Positions 9,771-22,008 of a DNA stretch of 64,000 nt are shown here, piece after piece (the first letter of the stretch is position 1; each line of letters opens with the position of its first letter). The stretch comes from Labia minor. Taxonomy: Eukaryota > Arthropoda > Insecta > Dermaptera > Spongiphoridae. The notes beneath the pieces are model-generated. The model was not told the origin of the DNA and ran no database searches. It saw only the letters and a program-made list of their open reading frames with translations. The stretch covers positions 43,055,851-43,119,850 of the forward strand of contig OY720350.1 in NCBI GenBank assembly GCA_963082975.1, written 5' to 3'. A program made the position numbers and the translations under genes.

Positions 9771-10842
9771 TCAATTACAATTCGAAAAATAAAATTAAAA
9801 GTATTAAACTATATTTTAAATTTAAATATTTAATAACGAAATACTTAGAATAAATTTTAAAATTAAATTTCTTTAGTCTATAAATATTTAATATAAGATA
9901 CAAAGAGGTCATAGAACTTTAAAAGTATATTAATAGATTAAATCACAATAAAAATCCAAAAATCATTTTTAAGAGGACATTTAGCAGGGTAATGCAGGAC
10001 TTTTATCTGGCCTTTCTAGCATATCACCTCTGAAACCACAATAATTAATTACTTCAGAGTGGAGACCTTCTATTTAATCATGTCTTTTCTTTTTGTTCAA
10101 TGAATTATGAAATTGCCATACTTCCTCTTTTTCAATCACCACAAAACTCAATATGAATATTATAATTATATATAAATTATATATAAATATTTTTTTATAT
10201 GTAAATATAAATTGATTTAAGTTTAGTGATCAGTTTAGTCTGCAATTTTATTTAAAAAATTCTATCGACACTATCGATTCTTTAATTCACGAAACTACCC
10301 CAGAGAGCATATTCCAATTAAAAACTTTTTAATGTTCATTAAAATTTTAAACGAGACCTCGATCCTTAACAACACTAATGGCGAAACTTGCAAATTTTAT
10401 TGCCTCACCCATTGCTTGCTTCATAAAGATTATCATAATTAATTCCTTTAAGTTAAACAAATAAGGCAAAGCTAGCGGGCAATAACAAAATAAAGTCACT
10501 CTTGGATATATAACATTCTACACCAAAGAGTGAAGAGGAGGAGGACGTTTTAAGACTCAATTGGTTTCTTTTACTAAACGAAGTTTAAATTCAAGAGCCT
10601 ATATATTTATTAATATTCAAAGACAGTTTTTGTATTCCTTTTTATGTAAAGAAACGTCTATGATATTTGATTTATAATATAATTGGAAATATTATTTTTT
10701 ATTGGTTTAAATTTATCTTTCTTTAAAAAACCAATTATTTTCAGATAATTAGATCTAATTATACTTTAAATATAAATAATTTTACTAAACGTAACTAAAG
10801 TTACTAAAAGTACATATTTTAAACAACCATTTTTCGGTTGTA
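9771..10842. other. Non-repetitive AT-rich DNA with possible regulatory islands
   Basis: No gene found. Two stretches (about 9965-10150 and 10290-10560) are less simple in sequence than the rest. They are dense in homeodomain-like cores (TAATTAATTA, ATAATTAATTCC, TTTATTGCC) and GAGGAGGAGGACG. They have no second copy in the window. A regulatory role is inference only. Confidence 0.3.
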
Positions 10843-11222
10843 TTATATGGGTGTGGGGCATGGTCAATGACTTTAAGGTCGAGAGTAGATTTAGGGTAGG
10901 ATTATTCACAGTATTTATGGACCAAAGAAAGATGGACAGGGAATGGCGGAGACTGCATAACGAGGAATTGCATGACCTCTAAGCATCTCCAGACAGGGGT
11001 TATAAAATCGAGAAGGCTGCGATGGGTGGGACAAGTGGCTAGAATGAGAGAGAAAAAATGGGAAAAAACATATTGATGGGAATACTGATTGGGAAACCAA
11101 CGACGCTGTGAGTGGACCTCTGTAAGAAGAAAGGTGAGAGAGATGGGAGAGGGTAGGGAATGGATGTTTGTGGCTCAGGATAGGGACACTTGGAGGAATG
11201 TGATTGCTGCCATAGAGATAGA
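10843..11222 (+). pseudogene. LINE 3'-end fragment, reverse transcriptase C-terminus
   Basis: Plus-strand, heavily damaged copy of the same C-terminal block as 8985-9770. Recognisable pieces are the match to YGPKKDE-EWRRLHNEELHDL (about 10917-10980), SRRLRWVGQVARMREKK and AQDRDTWRNVIAAIEIDRY (about 11170-11225), spread over several frames with stops. It ends in a GATAGATAGATA run (11215-11226). Confidence 0.75.
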
Positions 11223-12004
11223 TAGATATTTCTATAGCGCTAATTCTGAATTCCACATCCAATTTCATCCAATTATGAATTCTCCTAATAGCAAGTGCTA
11301 TTTTTTAAATAATTAAGTTCAAATGAAATAATATGCCTTATAAAAAAAAATATCTAAATACTTAAATAATATCTTTGGAAAAATGAATATACATAATTCA
11401 ATTAAAATTTTTATTTTAATTATTTTACTTAAACAATTTTCTTTTGTTTTATTTATCTAATAATGTATTTGAATGTCTATAATATAAAATATTAATTAAA
11501 ATTTCTAGGTTAATAGATTAAATTAGTAAAGGTTTTTTTTTATTGAAAAAAAAACAGAAAATTAAATATAGAGCTTTTAACGGTAAACTAAAATTAGATG
11601 AAATCACTCTGTCAATAACTGTAGAAACTTATTGATTGTGGAGATTTTTTATGAAAAAATATATTAATTAAGCTATTTTTTCAATTAAACTTAATTCGTA
11701 AAAATCATTTAATAAAATCAATTTAATTTAAATATATATTAAAATAAAAATACATAAGTTTCAAATCCTCTCTTCTAAATTATAATTTGGCAAACTTAAT
11801 TGATTATTATCTGTTTTATTATTATTATTATTATTTATCATATACATATTTATAAAAGATTATCATATATTATGTATTTAAATTTCATAAATATTTTAAA
11901 ATAAATATATCTCTCTTATGGTTTGTTATTAAACACATTTATATGCGAAAAATAATTTTTAGATGTTTTACTAGAGCTCTATTATATTCAAAAACCAAAA
12001 AAAA
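11223..12004. other. AT-rich intergenic DNA, no gene seen
   Basis: Simple AT sequence with an ATT microsatellite around 11818-11835. No coding potential. Confidence 0.55.
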
Positions 12005-12235
12005 ACTAATTTCTGCCACCGTTTCTATCTTGACCTACCTCCAACCAATTCGTATACATATTCTTCCAATTTTCTTTTATCATTCTGAATTTATATTGTC
12101 AACCCATCGTGTCTTTGATTTACTAACCGGTTGTTTTTCAATTTGTTATCTTATAAACAAACTTTTCACTAACCTTTCCTAACATATATTGCCATATTTT
12201 TCCAATTCTTCCTGTATTCCCTATGTACTCTAAAA
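12005..12235 (-). pseudogene. Very old LINE 3'-end fragment
   Basis: The order of blocks (CCTCCAACCAATTCG, CAACCCATCGTGTCTTTGAT, then a GGTTG-TTTTCAATTTGT block) parallels the C-terminal coding blocks at 9040-9180 read in the same direction, but with many substitutions. It is interrupted by the hAT MITE at 12236. Confidence 0.4.
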
Positions 12236-12601
12236 CAGGGATGGATGGCCCGCGGGCCGCATGTGGCCCGCCGTAAACATTTTTGCGGCCCTCTGCGCCC
12301 TCATGAAACAAATATCGCACTAGTGAAATAAATATGATTTCATTTTTTTATTTCGTTGATTCTTTTTTTATTTTTAGTATTATATATTTTTTACAATGTG
12401 CATTCAGTATCATTATTATTATATTATATGTATATGTTTATATGTAAAAATAATAGTAAACATAATAAAAATTCATTATTTTTCAATTTGTCACACCAAA
12501 CAATATCTATAATGGGTATGTATAATTTTATATGCGGCCCGCGAAGTTATGATGCATTTCCAAAGTGGCCCGCAAGATCATTTGGGTTGGCCACACCTCT
12601 G
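12236..12601. mobile_element. hAT-type MITE with 8-bp target duplication
   Basis: Left end CAGGGATGGATGGCCCGCGG, right end ...GGTTGGCCACACCTCTG. Subterminal GGCCCGC motifs lie in both orientations, typical of hAT elements. The 8-bp duplication CTCTAAAA flanks it exactly (12228-12235 and 12602-12609). It is 366 bp with an AT-rich non-coding core. Confidence 0.9.
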
Positions 12602-13009
12602 CTCTAAAAGATTATTTTATAAACTGAAAAAATGTATTAAAAACTGAAACAAGGACACATTTGTAATTATATGATTTCTAAATAGATTCACAATGTAAAC
12701 GTATTTAGTTAAGTTAAATAATTCAATATTTGGGTATTATTTTTTTTTTTTTAATTTATATAAAACTAGCTGCTCAGAGCGCCTTCGGCGCTCTTCACAC
12801 CTAGACGGGGGCTCCGCCCCCTGTACCCCCGAGTTGTACATAGTATTTGGTGGTTGAAAGTATTAAAAGGTTTTCATCCATTTTGTTTCACTCAGTATAT
12901 TACATAAAACATTCATTTCTTTTTGTGTTCTTATTTAAAAAATATATTTTAATTTAATCACTATATTAATTATATATATTATTATTGTATATGTTATATC
13001 TATCTACCT

Positions 13010-13790
13010 ATGTGGCTCAAAGATACTCTAAAGTTCTTAGCCGCAACAACCACATTTCTCCAAGTGTCCCTATCCTGAGCCCTTATTCCATCTCTCTTAC
13101 GTCCCTTCCTACGCGTCATTGGTTTTCCAAGCGGACGTTTTCCAATCGGTCTTCCCACCAATATCTTTTTCCTCTCCCATTCTTGCCACGTGCCCTGCCT
13201 ATCGCAGCTTTTTCCCTTTTATAACCCTAACTATTTCTGAAGATGCAGAGAGACCATGCAATTTCTTGTTATGCTGTCTCCCCCATTCCCCGGTGACCTC
13301 ATCTTTCTTTGGCCAATAAATGCAGGGAAGAATCCTATTCTCAAATACTCTGAATCTACTCTCATCTCCAAGGGTCATAGACCATGCCTCCCACCCATAT
13401 AATGCAACAGGCAAAATAAACTTTTTATATATTCCCTTTGATAATAATTTTGAAGAGATAAGCCTCTTTATTGCAGATAACAGGCGTTTCCCGATTGCAA
13501 CCCCGATTTAAATTCTTCTCAAATATTATTATCCTTCGTGATTACATTCAATTTTTCTACATATTCAAATTCTACATTTTGCATCTTAAGATTTTGTATG
13601 TTAATACTCTTCCTCTTTGTTACTAAATATTTTTTCTTATCACTATTAATTTCAAACCTCCATTAAATTTTCCTCGCTATCTGTAATTGCAATTGCCGAA
13701 TCTCCTATTATATTTAAGTCGTCTGAGTAACCTAATATTTTACAATTGATTTCCGCATCTTATTCTTTCTTTACTACCTTCAAGAGAAAT
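13010..13790 (-). pseudogene. LINE reverse transcriptase C-terminal fragment inside C1
   Basis: Minus-strand match to the same protein block as 8985-9770: MPVALYGWEAWSMTLGDESR, RVFENRILPCIYWPKKDEVT, GEWGRQHNKKLHGL, then a frameshift into ...IGKRPLGKPMTRR. Stops and shifts are frequent. It carries on upstream into a region with ...GYSDDLNIIGDSAIAI-like codons (about 13690-13730), so it reaches back close to the polymerase active site. Confidence 0.75.
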
Positions 13791-15500
13791 TTGAAGATTG
13801 AAAATTTGAAAAAGTTTATCCGGATCTATTGAGTTATGCGTATGTTTTACTAAAGTCTACAAATAATTAGTGAACAGAAATATTGAATTCGCGGTTTTGT
13901 TCCTAATATCTGTCATAATGAAAATATCTTAATTAATGTTGGTCGATTTGGCCTGAACCCGCAATGATATCTCCTAATATTTCCTCCGCCTATAGTTTAT
14001 AAGTATTGTATATGTTATAATAGAGTATAATATTTCTTGATCATTACATTTTGGTATTTTATTTTCATTGCTAGATTATTATTGAATATTTTTAATTATA
14101 ATGAAACTTGAGAAAATGCAAAAATAGAGACTTGAGACAATTTATAAAAATTAACGGTATAAAACTATAGATAAATTATCAATATATACATTCATTAATA
14201 GTATTAATTTAAATTAATTGATTTATTTGTTTTTTTATTATTAAGTTCATTTATTAATTTTTTTAGATCATAGTTATTTTCCTTAAAAGAAACTTAAATT
14301 CTGTGGTGCTAAGGGATTTGAAAATTATTCGTCGCAATATGAAGATTTCGCTTACAGTTTCTGTCATGTCCGACCTCCATCCAACAGTTATTTTCTGTTA
14401 AGTTTTTTGCTTCTCTTAATCATGTGATCTATATATTTAATTTTTTTTGATTCATTATAATAAAATTTAAACAAATAAAAATTTTTACTTTGTTAATTTA
14501 TATAAATTTCAATATAAACTGATTGTGAGTGATACGCTTAGCCAATACTCTGAATATTTTGTGTACAAAAATATTGAATGTTCTTAGCGAGATTTGATAT
14601 AATGTTGTACGATTTGTCCTAAATCTGAATTAGAAGAAAATTATAAATTGCATTAAAATGAGACCTTTTAGAATAAATTATTTAATTGAAATGATATTTA
14701 AATATAAGAATTTAAAAAAATATTATATTCTTTGTTTGGCAATTGTTATTTAATTATGTGCAACATGATTCGACTTGCACAGAGCATCGTTATTTTTTAT
14801 TAATATCACATAATAAAAATGAATCTTTTAAACATAATAAATAAAAAAAGACATTTTAATAAATTTAAAAAATATACCCAATTTAAAAATGTCAAAAATT
14901 TAAAACAACTTTATATCATCATATTTTAATTTTTATATAATATATATATATTTAGTAATTAATAATAGAGTAATTAAATTAAAATAAAAAACAAAGATAA
15001 TATAATTCAGTCATTTTAATTCAGGTTAAATAATATTTTTTTTTATTATTCAATGATAAAATTTATATATTATTATATATATATTATAGAAAAGATGAAA
15101 TATTCAATTAAATAAAAAATAATTTAAGATAAAAATATGATCTAATAAATATTTTAATTAAATTGAGAACTTTTAGAATAAATTATTTAATTGAATTGAT
15201 ATTTGTATATTAGAATTTAAAATAAAAAGGGAAATATTATAATAATTCTTCGATTGGGAATCTCTATGATAATTCATTGTTTGAAATGATTCCGCTAGGC
15301 CGACAGTGAGCCGCGAGCTGCTCTTGAATGAACAACACGGAGAATTATATAAACTTTAAAAAATTAATTTCTGCGGTTATTGATAAGATATTAATAAAAT
15401 TTATAGCCTATGTTACTCTAGAGGTATATAAGAATATTGTGATGTAATTTCAAAGAAATCGGTTCAGCCAATTCTGAGTCTATAAAATAGTAATTTTCCG

Positions 15501-15591
<91 letters not shown>
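15501..15591. repeat. GACA microsatellite, about 23 units
   Basis: 91 bp of near-perfect (GACA)n close to the right end of family C copy C1, after the phrase ATCGGTTCAGCC that is common near the ends of arthropod interspersed repeats. Confidence 0.97.
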
Positions 15592-15704
15592 GTGAAAAAT
15601 TCTAAAGTCACTTTTGGATTCTAGAGGTCATGAAACGCGAAGATATGCAAAAATTTTTAAATTCTGAGCAATGTGCAGACAAAAACCTTTTTTTATATAT
15701 ATAG

Positions 15705-16750
15705 ATATCTACCTGCATAAATCTCAATTTGTATATAGCATCTCTCTCAAACATGAATGGTTAAATAAAATGAATTATGTATATTATGAATACTATTTTA
15801 AACAATTTACAATTTTATATTTGATTAATGAAGAGGTGTTTAAATATTTGTCATTTATTACACAAATAATAGATTGATATAATTTATATTGATTTATAGG
15901 TATTATTTATTTATATTTTATTTATTTATTTATTTATTTGATATTTATTAATTAAATCAGAAAATTATATTAATTATTTCATTTTATTAAAAATAAATAA
16001 TATTTTTAGTTTGACTTTTTACGAACATATTTATAAGTATTTGTTTTTTTTTCAATTGCTAAATTTCATTAGGCTTATATTTTTTCTGCCCTTATTAAAC
16101 TTCAAAATGACCTTAAATACTGTAAAATTATAAATAGATAATTATTCTTATTTTTTTTTGATTTATACTATTTTATGATTTATTTATTTATTTATTTTGT
16201 AAAATTATTATTCAGGAATAAAAAAAAATTAGAAAAATAATCACTTTCAAAAGGATTTTGAAAAAAATTTACTACAAACATTCTCTCTCTTTCTCAAATT
16301 TATAAATGAAAATTATTTATCAATAAAATAATAATTTACATAAATAAAGATTAAAATAAATCATACTATTATATATTAAAAGATATTATAAATGATTTAT
16401 TGTAAATTTTATGACCATTCTATCTATTTATGTATATAAATATATAACACGCCCTAAATAACCTACATATCCTGTCTAACAGGCCCTCTCTAATACTTTT
16501 TAATGAAGGGGTAAATGTTTAGATGCACATTAAGTGATAATAAATCATTTTGATATATATATATATATATATATATCAACTAAATGTATTTTATTTTAAT
16601 CCATCTTATTGATATTTAATGACCTTAATGGTTGAATTTTCAGTAAAAAATTTTAATCCCGTTTAATTTTTTTTTAAATCTTTAATCATAGATACAGTCG
16701 TATCTTTAATTTATTTATTTATTTTTTTTTATTTTTTTTTTTTAAATAAG
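15705..16750. other. AT-rich intergenic DNA, no gene seen
   Basis: Contains a (TTTA)n stretch near 15910-15940 and a (TA)n run at about 16553-16576. No coding potential. Confidence 0.55.
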
Positions 16751-16755
16751 GATGT

Positions 16756-16855
16756 GGCTATTTATACATACCGTATGTATACGCAATTGACTATTTATAC
16801 ATACAGTATGTTTAAGAAATTAGCTATTTGTAGTTACGTTTATCGTACTAACTAA
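16756..16855. repeat. Short tandem repeat with palindromic units
   Basis: About three degenerate units of 33-34 bp beginning G-CTATTTATACATAC. The first two each contain a near-palindrome (TATACATACCGTATGTATA, ATACATACAGTATGT). It lies just outside the inverted-repeat unit at 16940-17504 and may be subterminal sequence of the same transposon. Confidence 0.5.
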
Positions 16856-16939
16856 CCAAAAAGTTTATTAATATTAATATTTTAATAAAAACTACATAAT
16901 TATAGAAAAATAACGTTTTATTTATTAATGTTTATTGTT

Positions 16940-17504
16940 ACAATATACGTAAAAAGCAAAACAATAAAATAGATAAAGAATAAGACATAAACTGTATACT
17001 TAAGTACTTATTTTATTTTTATTCCGTGTTTTAATTTCCTTCTTGTAAAACCGAATCTGTTTAGTTTTCGGACGTCCTTTAGACTTAATTTTTGTTTTGA
17101 ATTTTAGGTTTTCATTTGATTGATGATTTGTATCGGATTCGTTCTGACTTTCAGTACCAACTAAGCTATCCATGCAACTTCCAGCTTCAACTAAGTTACT
17201 TGTCTCAGATTCTATTGAACTAGTTGTAGGTCCACTATACTCATTCTCAAACAGAGAAACCCCATTTCTAGCATTTTTTTCAATTAATTTTAGTTCGTTC
17301 ATATATTTGTTAAAGGTTGTAGTTCCATAATTTGATCAAATATCTGCGATATTTTTTGTTATTGTCAGTGCTGTATTGAATTTTTCTCGATCCGATAATA
17401 TTTTTTGAAAACCATTGAATTCATCCTTGTCCATATCATTGTAAAACACGGAATAAAAAATTATTCTTTATCTATTTTATTGTTTTGCTTTTTACGTATA
17501 TTGT
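16940..17504 (-). mobile_element. Inverted-repeat unit carrying a transposase-like tail
   Basis: A 44-bp arm (ACAATATACGTAAAAAGCAA...) at about 16940-16983 is repeated in perfect reverse complement at about 17461-17504. Between the arms a minus-strand frame encodes a basic C-terminal tail. No target duplication is evident, so this may be an internally deleted DNA transposon whose outer ends are not seen here. Confidence 0.55.
17000..17431 (-). pseudogene. C-terminal tail of a probable DNA-transposon protein
   Basis: Minus-strand reading from an ATG near 17431: MDKDEFNGFQKILSDREKFN, then TALTITKNIADI, a stop, then a 100-residue open part (17302-17000). This is Ser/Thr/Glu-rich and ends in a basic segment with GRPKTKQIRFYKKEIK. 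A GRPK motif at the extreme C-terminus after an acidic spacer is common in transposases with a SWIM zinc finger. I do not recognise the catalytic part, which is absent, so the family is not assigned. One in-frame stop marks it as decayed. Confidence 0.4.
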
Positions 17505-17539
17505 AAATTTTATGATTTTGGATTTCTTTTCGTCATTTC

Positions 17540-18060
17540 TTACTTTTTATTTATTTTAGATGAGAAGTGTGATAAGTGTTCAGTCTGCATGGTGGCTGTC
17601 ATCCATATGCTCAATGTGTCTTCAACCCCTCCAACCCCACCACCCACCCACACCCACACACACATTCCTGTCTAGTTGTCTTCTTTTTAAACTATAGCTG
17701 GACAACTTGGCTGTATTAAATAATCTTTTCCTGTCCCGTCAACGTTGCCTTTATAATTCTAATGTTGATAGTAACTCCGGGCGTCCAAATTACGACCAGA
17801 TATTGTTTGCCACCCCGTTAGACCCCGCGCGCGTCCTAAACCTACGCCCGGAATCTGTCCGGGAAACTGGGAACTGCAAACTCGAGGCCACAATAGACGC
17901 CAATGGCCATTTCCATGATAAAAGCGGCTTCATGCGTCGCCAGGTCTTATATCCGCACACATGGACACAAAGAGCAATACAAGTGCAACCTACATGGGTT
18001 AGATATGATACATGTTCATCTTTGACCCCAGACAACTAAAACCAACGTAGAGCAACAATT
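17540..18060. other. GC-richer single-copy island 3
   Basis: The most complex single-copy sequence in the window. A plus-strand frame (17707-18039, 110 residues) and a minus-strand frame (17790-18035, 81 residues) are open over the same stretch. The plus frame begins only with TTG (an internal ATG falls at about 17763 in another frame) and matches no family I know. A CCACCCACCCACACCCACAC tract lies at about 17638-17660. CG-containing blocks (CCCCGCGCGCGTCC at about 17823) are unusual for the region. It could be a conserved non-coding element or an exon. Confidence 0.35.
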
Positions 18061-18418
18061 TAATTTTCTTCCGCTTTGTGTGTATAAATTATTTTAACTT
18101 TGTGCAAATAGAAAATAAACTAAAAATCATATACATACTTTAGATTTAGTCCAAAGTATATATAACGACGATCCGTAAATAAAATCATGTTCGTGAAAAT
18201 AATCTTGACTTCATATTTCATATTAAACAATATAAACTAATTATAGAAATATATGAATATAAAATAAGTCAAAACAATTTTATTACTTATATAATATTTA
18301 ATTAAATATTAAATTTCCTTTCGAATTAATTTTAAAGTCTCGATTTGTGATAGATTAAAAAAAAATATTTTTATTTTAGTTTAGAGTTTAAACTTTAGTC
18401 AGTGGATCGAGAAATTAG
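18061..18418. other. AT-rich intergenic DNA, no gene seen
   Basis: Low-complexity AT sequence only. Confidence 0.5.
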
Positions 18419-19000
18419 CTGGAGTGACTATCTCGCAAATTTGAATTGGATTAATTAACACATTTATTATATTTAAATTAAATTTAATTAATTATAAATT
18501 ATAAATTAAAATTAATAAATAATTTTTATTAAACCAGCGCATGTTTGGCTCTTTGTTGATGGCACACGTCACGTGTTGGCGCGTGACATTTGCAGTGTTA
18601 AAAAATTAATTCTGGTACTTTCAGCGATTCAATCATGCTGAAATTCTATATATAGCAGTTTTATACAATTTTTAATCATGTAAAAAATTACCAAACATAT
18701 ATCTTTATTTTTACGGTCACTTTAGAGGAAAAAAAATATCAAAACGTTGTAGGTAATGACCCTCTTCCGGTTGAGCTACATTTCTCAAAAGTTGATAGAA
18801 AACTACAAATTTTGAATAATGGCCATCTACCAAATTTCATGATTCGCTTTTGCGTAATATTGTCTAAATACACACACACACACATATTTTTCTCAACCTT
18901 AGTGAAAATGATTCAGGAACCTTCAAAACGTAAAAAACATCAAAATCTCAACATCGAAAATTTTCGTGATCGCAATACTACTTATCTCTGGCGAGATAGT
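18419..19000 (-). mobile_element. Helentron-like family A, copy A2
   Basis: Minus-strand copy. The 3' end is shortened: CTGGAGTGACTATCTCGC lacks the hairpin half present in A1 and A4. The 5' end GCGAGATAGT is followed by AAAAA, so on the element strand a T run precedes it, as in the other copies. CA microsatellite at 18870-18884. No coding capacity. Confidence 0.68.
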
Positions 19001-19310
19001 AAAAAGTGAGGTTATAAACTTTAAGATAGAATACTTTTTAAATATATTTTCTATTTTCCATCAGTTATAAATATTTAAAAGTAATTGAAAAAATAATCTA
19101 TATATCAAATAATAATTGCAATTGTTTATAAAATGCTTAATTATAATAAAAACATCCAAAAACAGGGATTACAAAAATACCGATCAGTTATTCTCTTTTT
19201 ACATTGCAACCTGAAACCAATATAACATTTAATCAAGTAAATTTAATATATTATTATTTTATAAGCGTATACTATTTTACCTAAATTCCACCGACATACC
19301 TGAGTTAACC

Positions 19311-19441
19311 GAATATGCACTATTGTTAGAACAAGAAATAATAGTGTGTTGTCGTGTGAGTAAATAGGTAATTCAATTGTAGGAAATGAATTAAATGAAT
19401 GAATTAAACTGTTCTAACAACACTGCATATTTGGTTAACTG
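19311..19441. repeat. Imperfect foldback, 31-bp arms
   Basis: AGTTAACCGAATATGCACTA... at 19312-19342 pairs with 19409-19441 with about four mismatches, around a ~68-base loop. Too loose for a confident precursor microRNA and without target duplications; probably a small MITE remnant. Confidence 0.45.
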
Positions 19442-19740
19442 ACTTATAATATGACATGTATAAGTATATTTTCTGAAAAATTTCAATTTTTGACAAATAT
19501 AAATGATTAACTTATATAATTGTTTACAAAAATTGAATTATTATTGATTAAAACAAAAAAAAAAATATTTTTGTAATATAATTATATTAAATTAAAATAT
19601 TATTTTATAATTATTTTCATTTGTTTTTACTAAACTATACCTATGATAAATTTTAGTGAACATTATAAGATGTGAAATTCCACAGTAAAGTTTAGTAATT
19701 AAAGTAGTTCAGCTTTTGACTTCACCCACTTAATTATAAT

Positions 19741-20362
19741 AAGTTGACCTGTGGCCAGGTCCGAACCAACCGACGATTTAAAGTAAATTAATTTCCAGCT
19801 ACAGAAACAATTTCAAATAATTTTAATATATCTATTAATGTAATAAAAAACAGATATGGATATAACATAAATATTTTTAATTTTATTTAATTTATAATAT
19901 ATATGTAAGACAAGGCTGTGACGTCATGAATGGCTGGATGACGTCATATAATTTTAAATTAAGAAAAAACTAATAAAGATGATTTTTCTCGAGGATAAAA
20001 CCAATACAAAGTGCATGATTCGTGGTAATATGTAAAAAATCTCCTCATGTGTAATTTGGTCTGAAAATAACCCTTCCCTTTCTATAGTCGATCGCTAATA
20101 CTATCCCTTCCGGTTTTCGGATTTGCACCAAAAGTTGATCAATTCATCATACTGATGCATTAAGTAAATATACCAAATTTCATCAAAATCCGTTGAGCCG
20201 TTCAAGCTGTACACATCTATACGGACGGACGGACGGACAGACATTAAGCTAAAAATACTTTTTTCTGTTAAGAAAATGCATGATTCGTGGAGATATGTAA
20301 AAATCTCCACATATGAAATTTGGTGTGAAAACAATACCTCCCTTACTATCGTCGGTCGGTAA
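19741..20362 (-). mobile_element. Helentron-like family B, copy B1
   Basis: Minus-strand copy. The element starts ACCGACCGACGATAG (at 20360), has a GTCC/GACG microsatellite (20222-20243), and ends with CCGAACC..., the hairpin GACCTG-GCCA-CAGGTC and AACTT (19741). The subterminal inverted repeat is CCGACCGACG. Two internal ~85-bp direct repeats (CACACCAAATTTCACATG...) flank the microsatellite. It carries two TGACGTCA sites (19919 and 19939). No protein. Confidence 0.72.
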
Positions 20363-22008
20363 AAAACAACCATATTTAAAATTTAACCAGAAATAAGAGT
20401 TTATTTATATAAATAATAATTTTTTTTTTTTTTTCAGGTAAAACAATCTTTCAAAATTTCATGTCTTGAAGACAACAGTTAAAGTAAGTTTAGTTATTCT
20501 TCTAGTAAATTTTACTATATTTTATCTTATAAATATTCTAGAGCTATTGAATTTCTACAGATCTATTTTACATTATCATTAGATGAATAAAATTAATTGA
20601 TTCTTTTCAATTTTAATGTCTTAAGATGCAGTTTAAATAAATAATATGTCTTTTTAAGAATCAGTTATAGATAATTAAAACGGTTAAAGAATGGTTCATA
20701 TAAGAATATGGAAAAGGTGAGATAGAGGAAATGGATTGATAAAAAAAGAACAAACATGAATATTCATATAATATTTAGTTAAGGAGTAAAATTTATATTT
20801 TTTTTTATAAAAAGCCCTTTAAAGTGCCTGGAGAAATCATTTTGAAATCCTTTGGACTATATTTATTTTCATGGTTTAGAAAAATGATCAAAGAGATTTT
20901 TCATTTTTAACAAAAACCTATTTTTCTATATTCTCTCTTATAAAATTTTGAGTGACGTATTTAATTTTCCGGAAAATATTTTTTAAAAATATATATTTTT
21001 TGTAAATTTTATTTAAAAAAAAAAAAAAAACTTTGAATACGTTATATATTCATTAAATGATGTACATATATGTGGTAAAATGAAATATGTTATTTTCTTG
21101 TTAAATCAAGCCGTATAATTCATAAAATGCATAAATTTCAGGCACTCATCTTTATACTATATATTCGTTTACCTAATAATATGTCTTTATATATATATAT
21201 ATATATATATTATTTTCTGAAAAGACACATGCCCTACCCTCAATTTGCATACAAATTATAATTGTTTGAATAAAGTTTGTGATGGATGATGGGTGGGTTT
21301 TTGAAAATTTATAGTCCCTTCCACTTCTCCCGTTTTTCTTCTTTAGTAGGAAACTTGCCTCTTAAAGTTATCTAAAGATGTTTTCAATTTAAGTTGTGCT
21401 TTTGAAAGATATTGAATGGGTTTTTCGGCTCCAATCGCATAATTCTAAAATCCCCGCGTATTAATATGTCCTTTAATATAAAATCAATAGGCATACATAC
21501 TTATCTGGTATGATTTTTGAAAGGATTTTATAGACTTGTAAGATAATAGATTTATAAAATAAAGAGGAATTAAAATAAAGAACTTCAAAAATTTCCCACA
21601 AAATTGATCTCTATTTATTATTAGAGAGATAAGTATCAACAAAAATAGGATTATTGGCCTTTTGAATATACCTACTCAAATTAATACGAATTGAGGTATT
21701 ATAGATCTTCACCTAAAAAATCACGGTTCTATATATATATATATATATATTACTAACAGATTTATCAGGGATATAATCACGTATTTTTGTGAGATTGTTT
21801 TTTCGACGTTTCGGCACCCATTTTGGCGCAATTTTCAAGAGATTATTTAGGGTGGAATATTTTTGGGATTCTGGGCCTTAGTCTGTGTGACCAAGAGTTA
21901 ATTAATTAAAATGAATTTTCACTATGAAAAAATAAATTTGAAAATTCATCCAACCGTTTTTGTTTTATTGCATTTAAAAAAAAATGTTACATGGCGGACC
22001 CTGTATAT
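20363..22008. other. AT-rich intergenic DNA, no gene seen
   Basis: Mostly simple sequence with (TA)n runs at about 21189-21211 and 21733-21750. A CCGAAACGTCG motif on the minus strand (about 21798-21818) resembles those near 40020 and 54095. Confidence 0.5.

Larger units (their letters stand above)
12766..15704. mobile_element. Composite non-autonomous element, family C, copy C1
   Basis: Left end CTAGCTGCTC, then two short GC-rich hairpins (GAGCGCCTTCGGCGCTC and GGGGGCTCCGCCCCC) in otherwise AT-rich DNA. Next comes a leader shared with C3 and C4, an antisense LINE fragment, a middle part shared with C4 (for example around 13800-13900 against 42910-43010), a GACA microsatellite, and the right end ...TATATATAG. 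About 2.9 kb, the longest copy here. No transposase or helicase gene of its own. Confidence 0.7.

Noticed and set aside
12775-12830. GC hairpins of family C as transcription terminators
   Set aside because: They recur at the same place in several mobile copies and are part of the element end; no gene precedes them.
15501-15591. Regular short repeats as a CRISPR-like array
   Set aside because: A pure GACA microsatellite without spacers in an animal-type genome.
17707-18039. 110-residue plus-strand frame as a protein-coding gene
   Set aside because: Starts at TTG, overlaps an equally open antisense frame, has no recognisable domain or splice context. Kept only as part of an island.
19311-19441. 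Pre-microRNA hairpin
   Set aside because: Loop of nearly 70 bases and scattered mismatches; a foldback remnant is the simpler reading.
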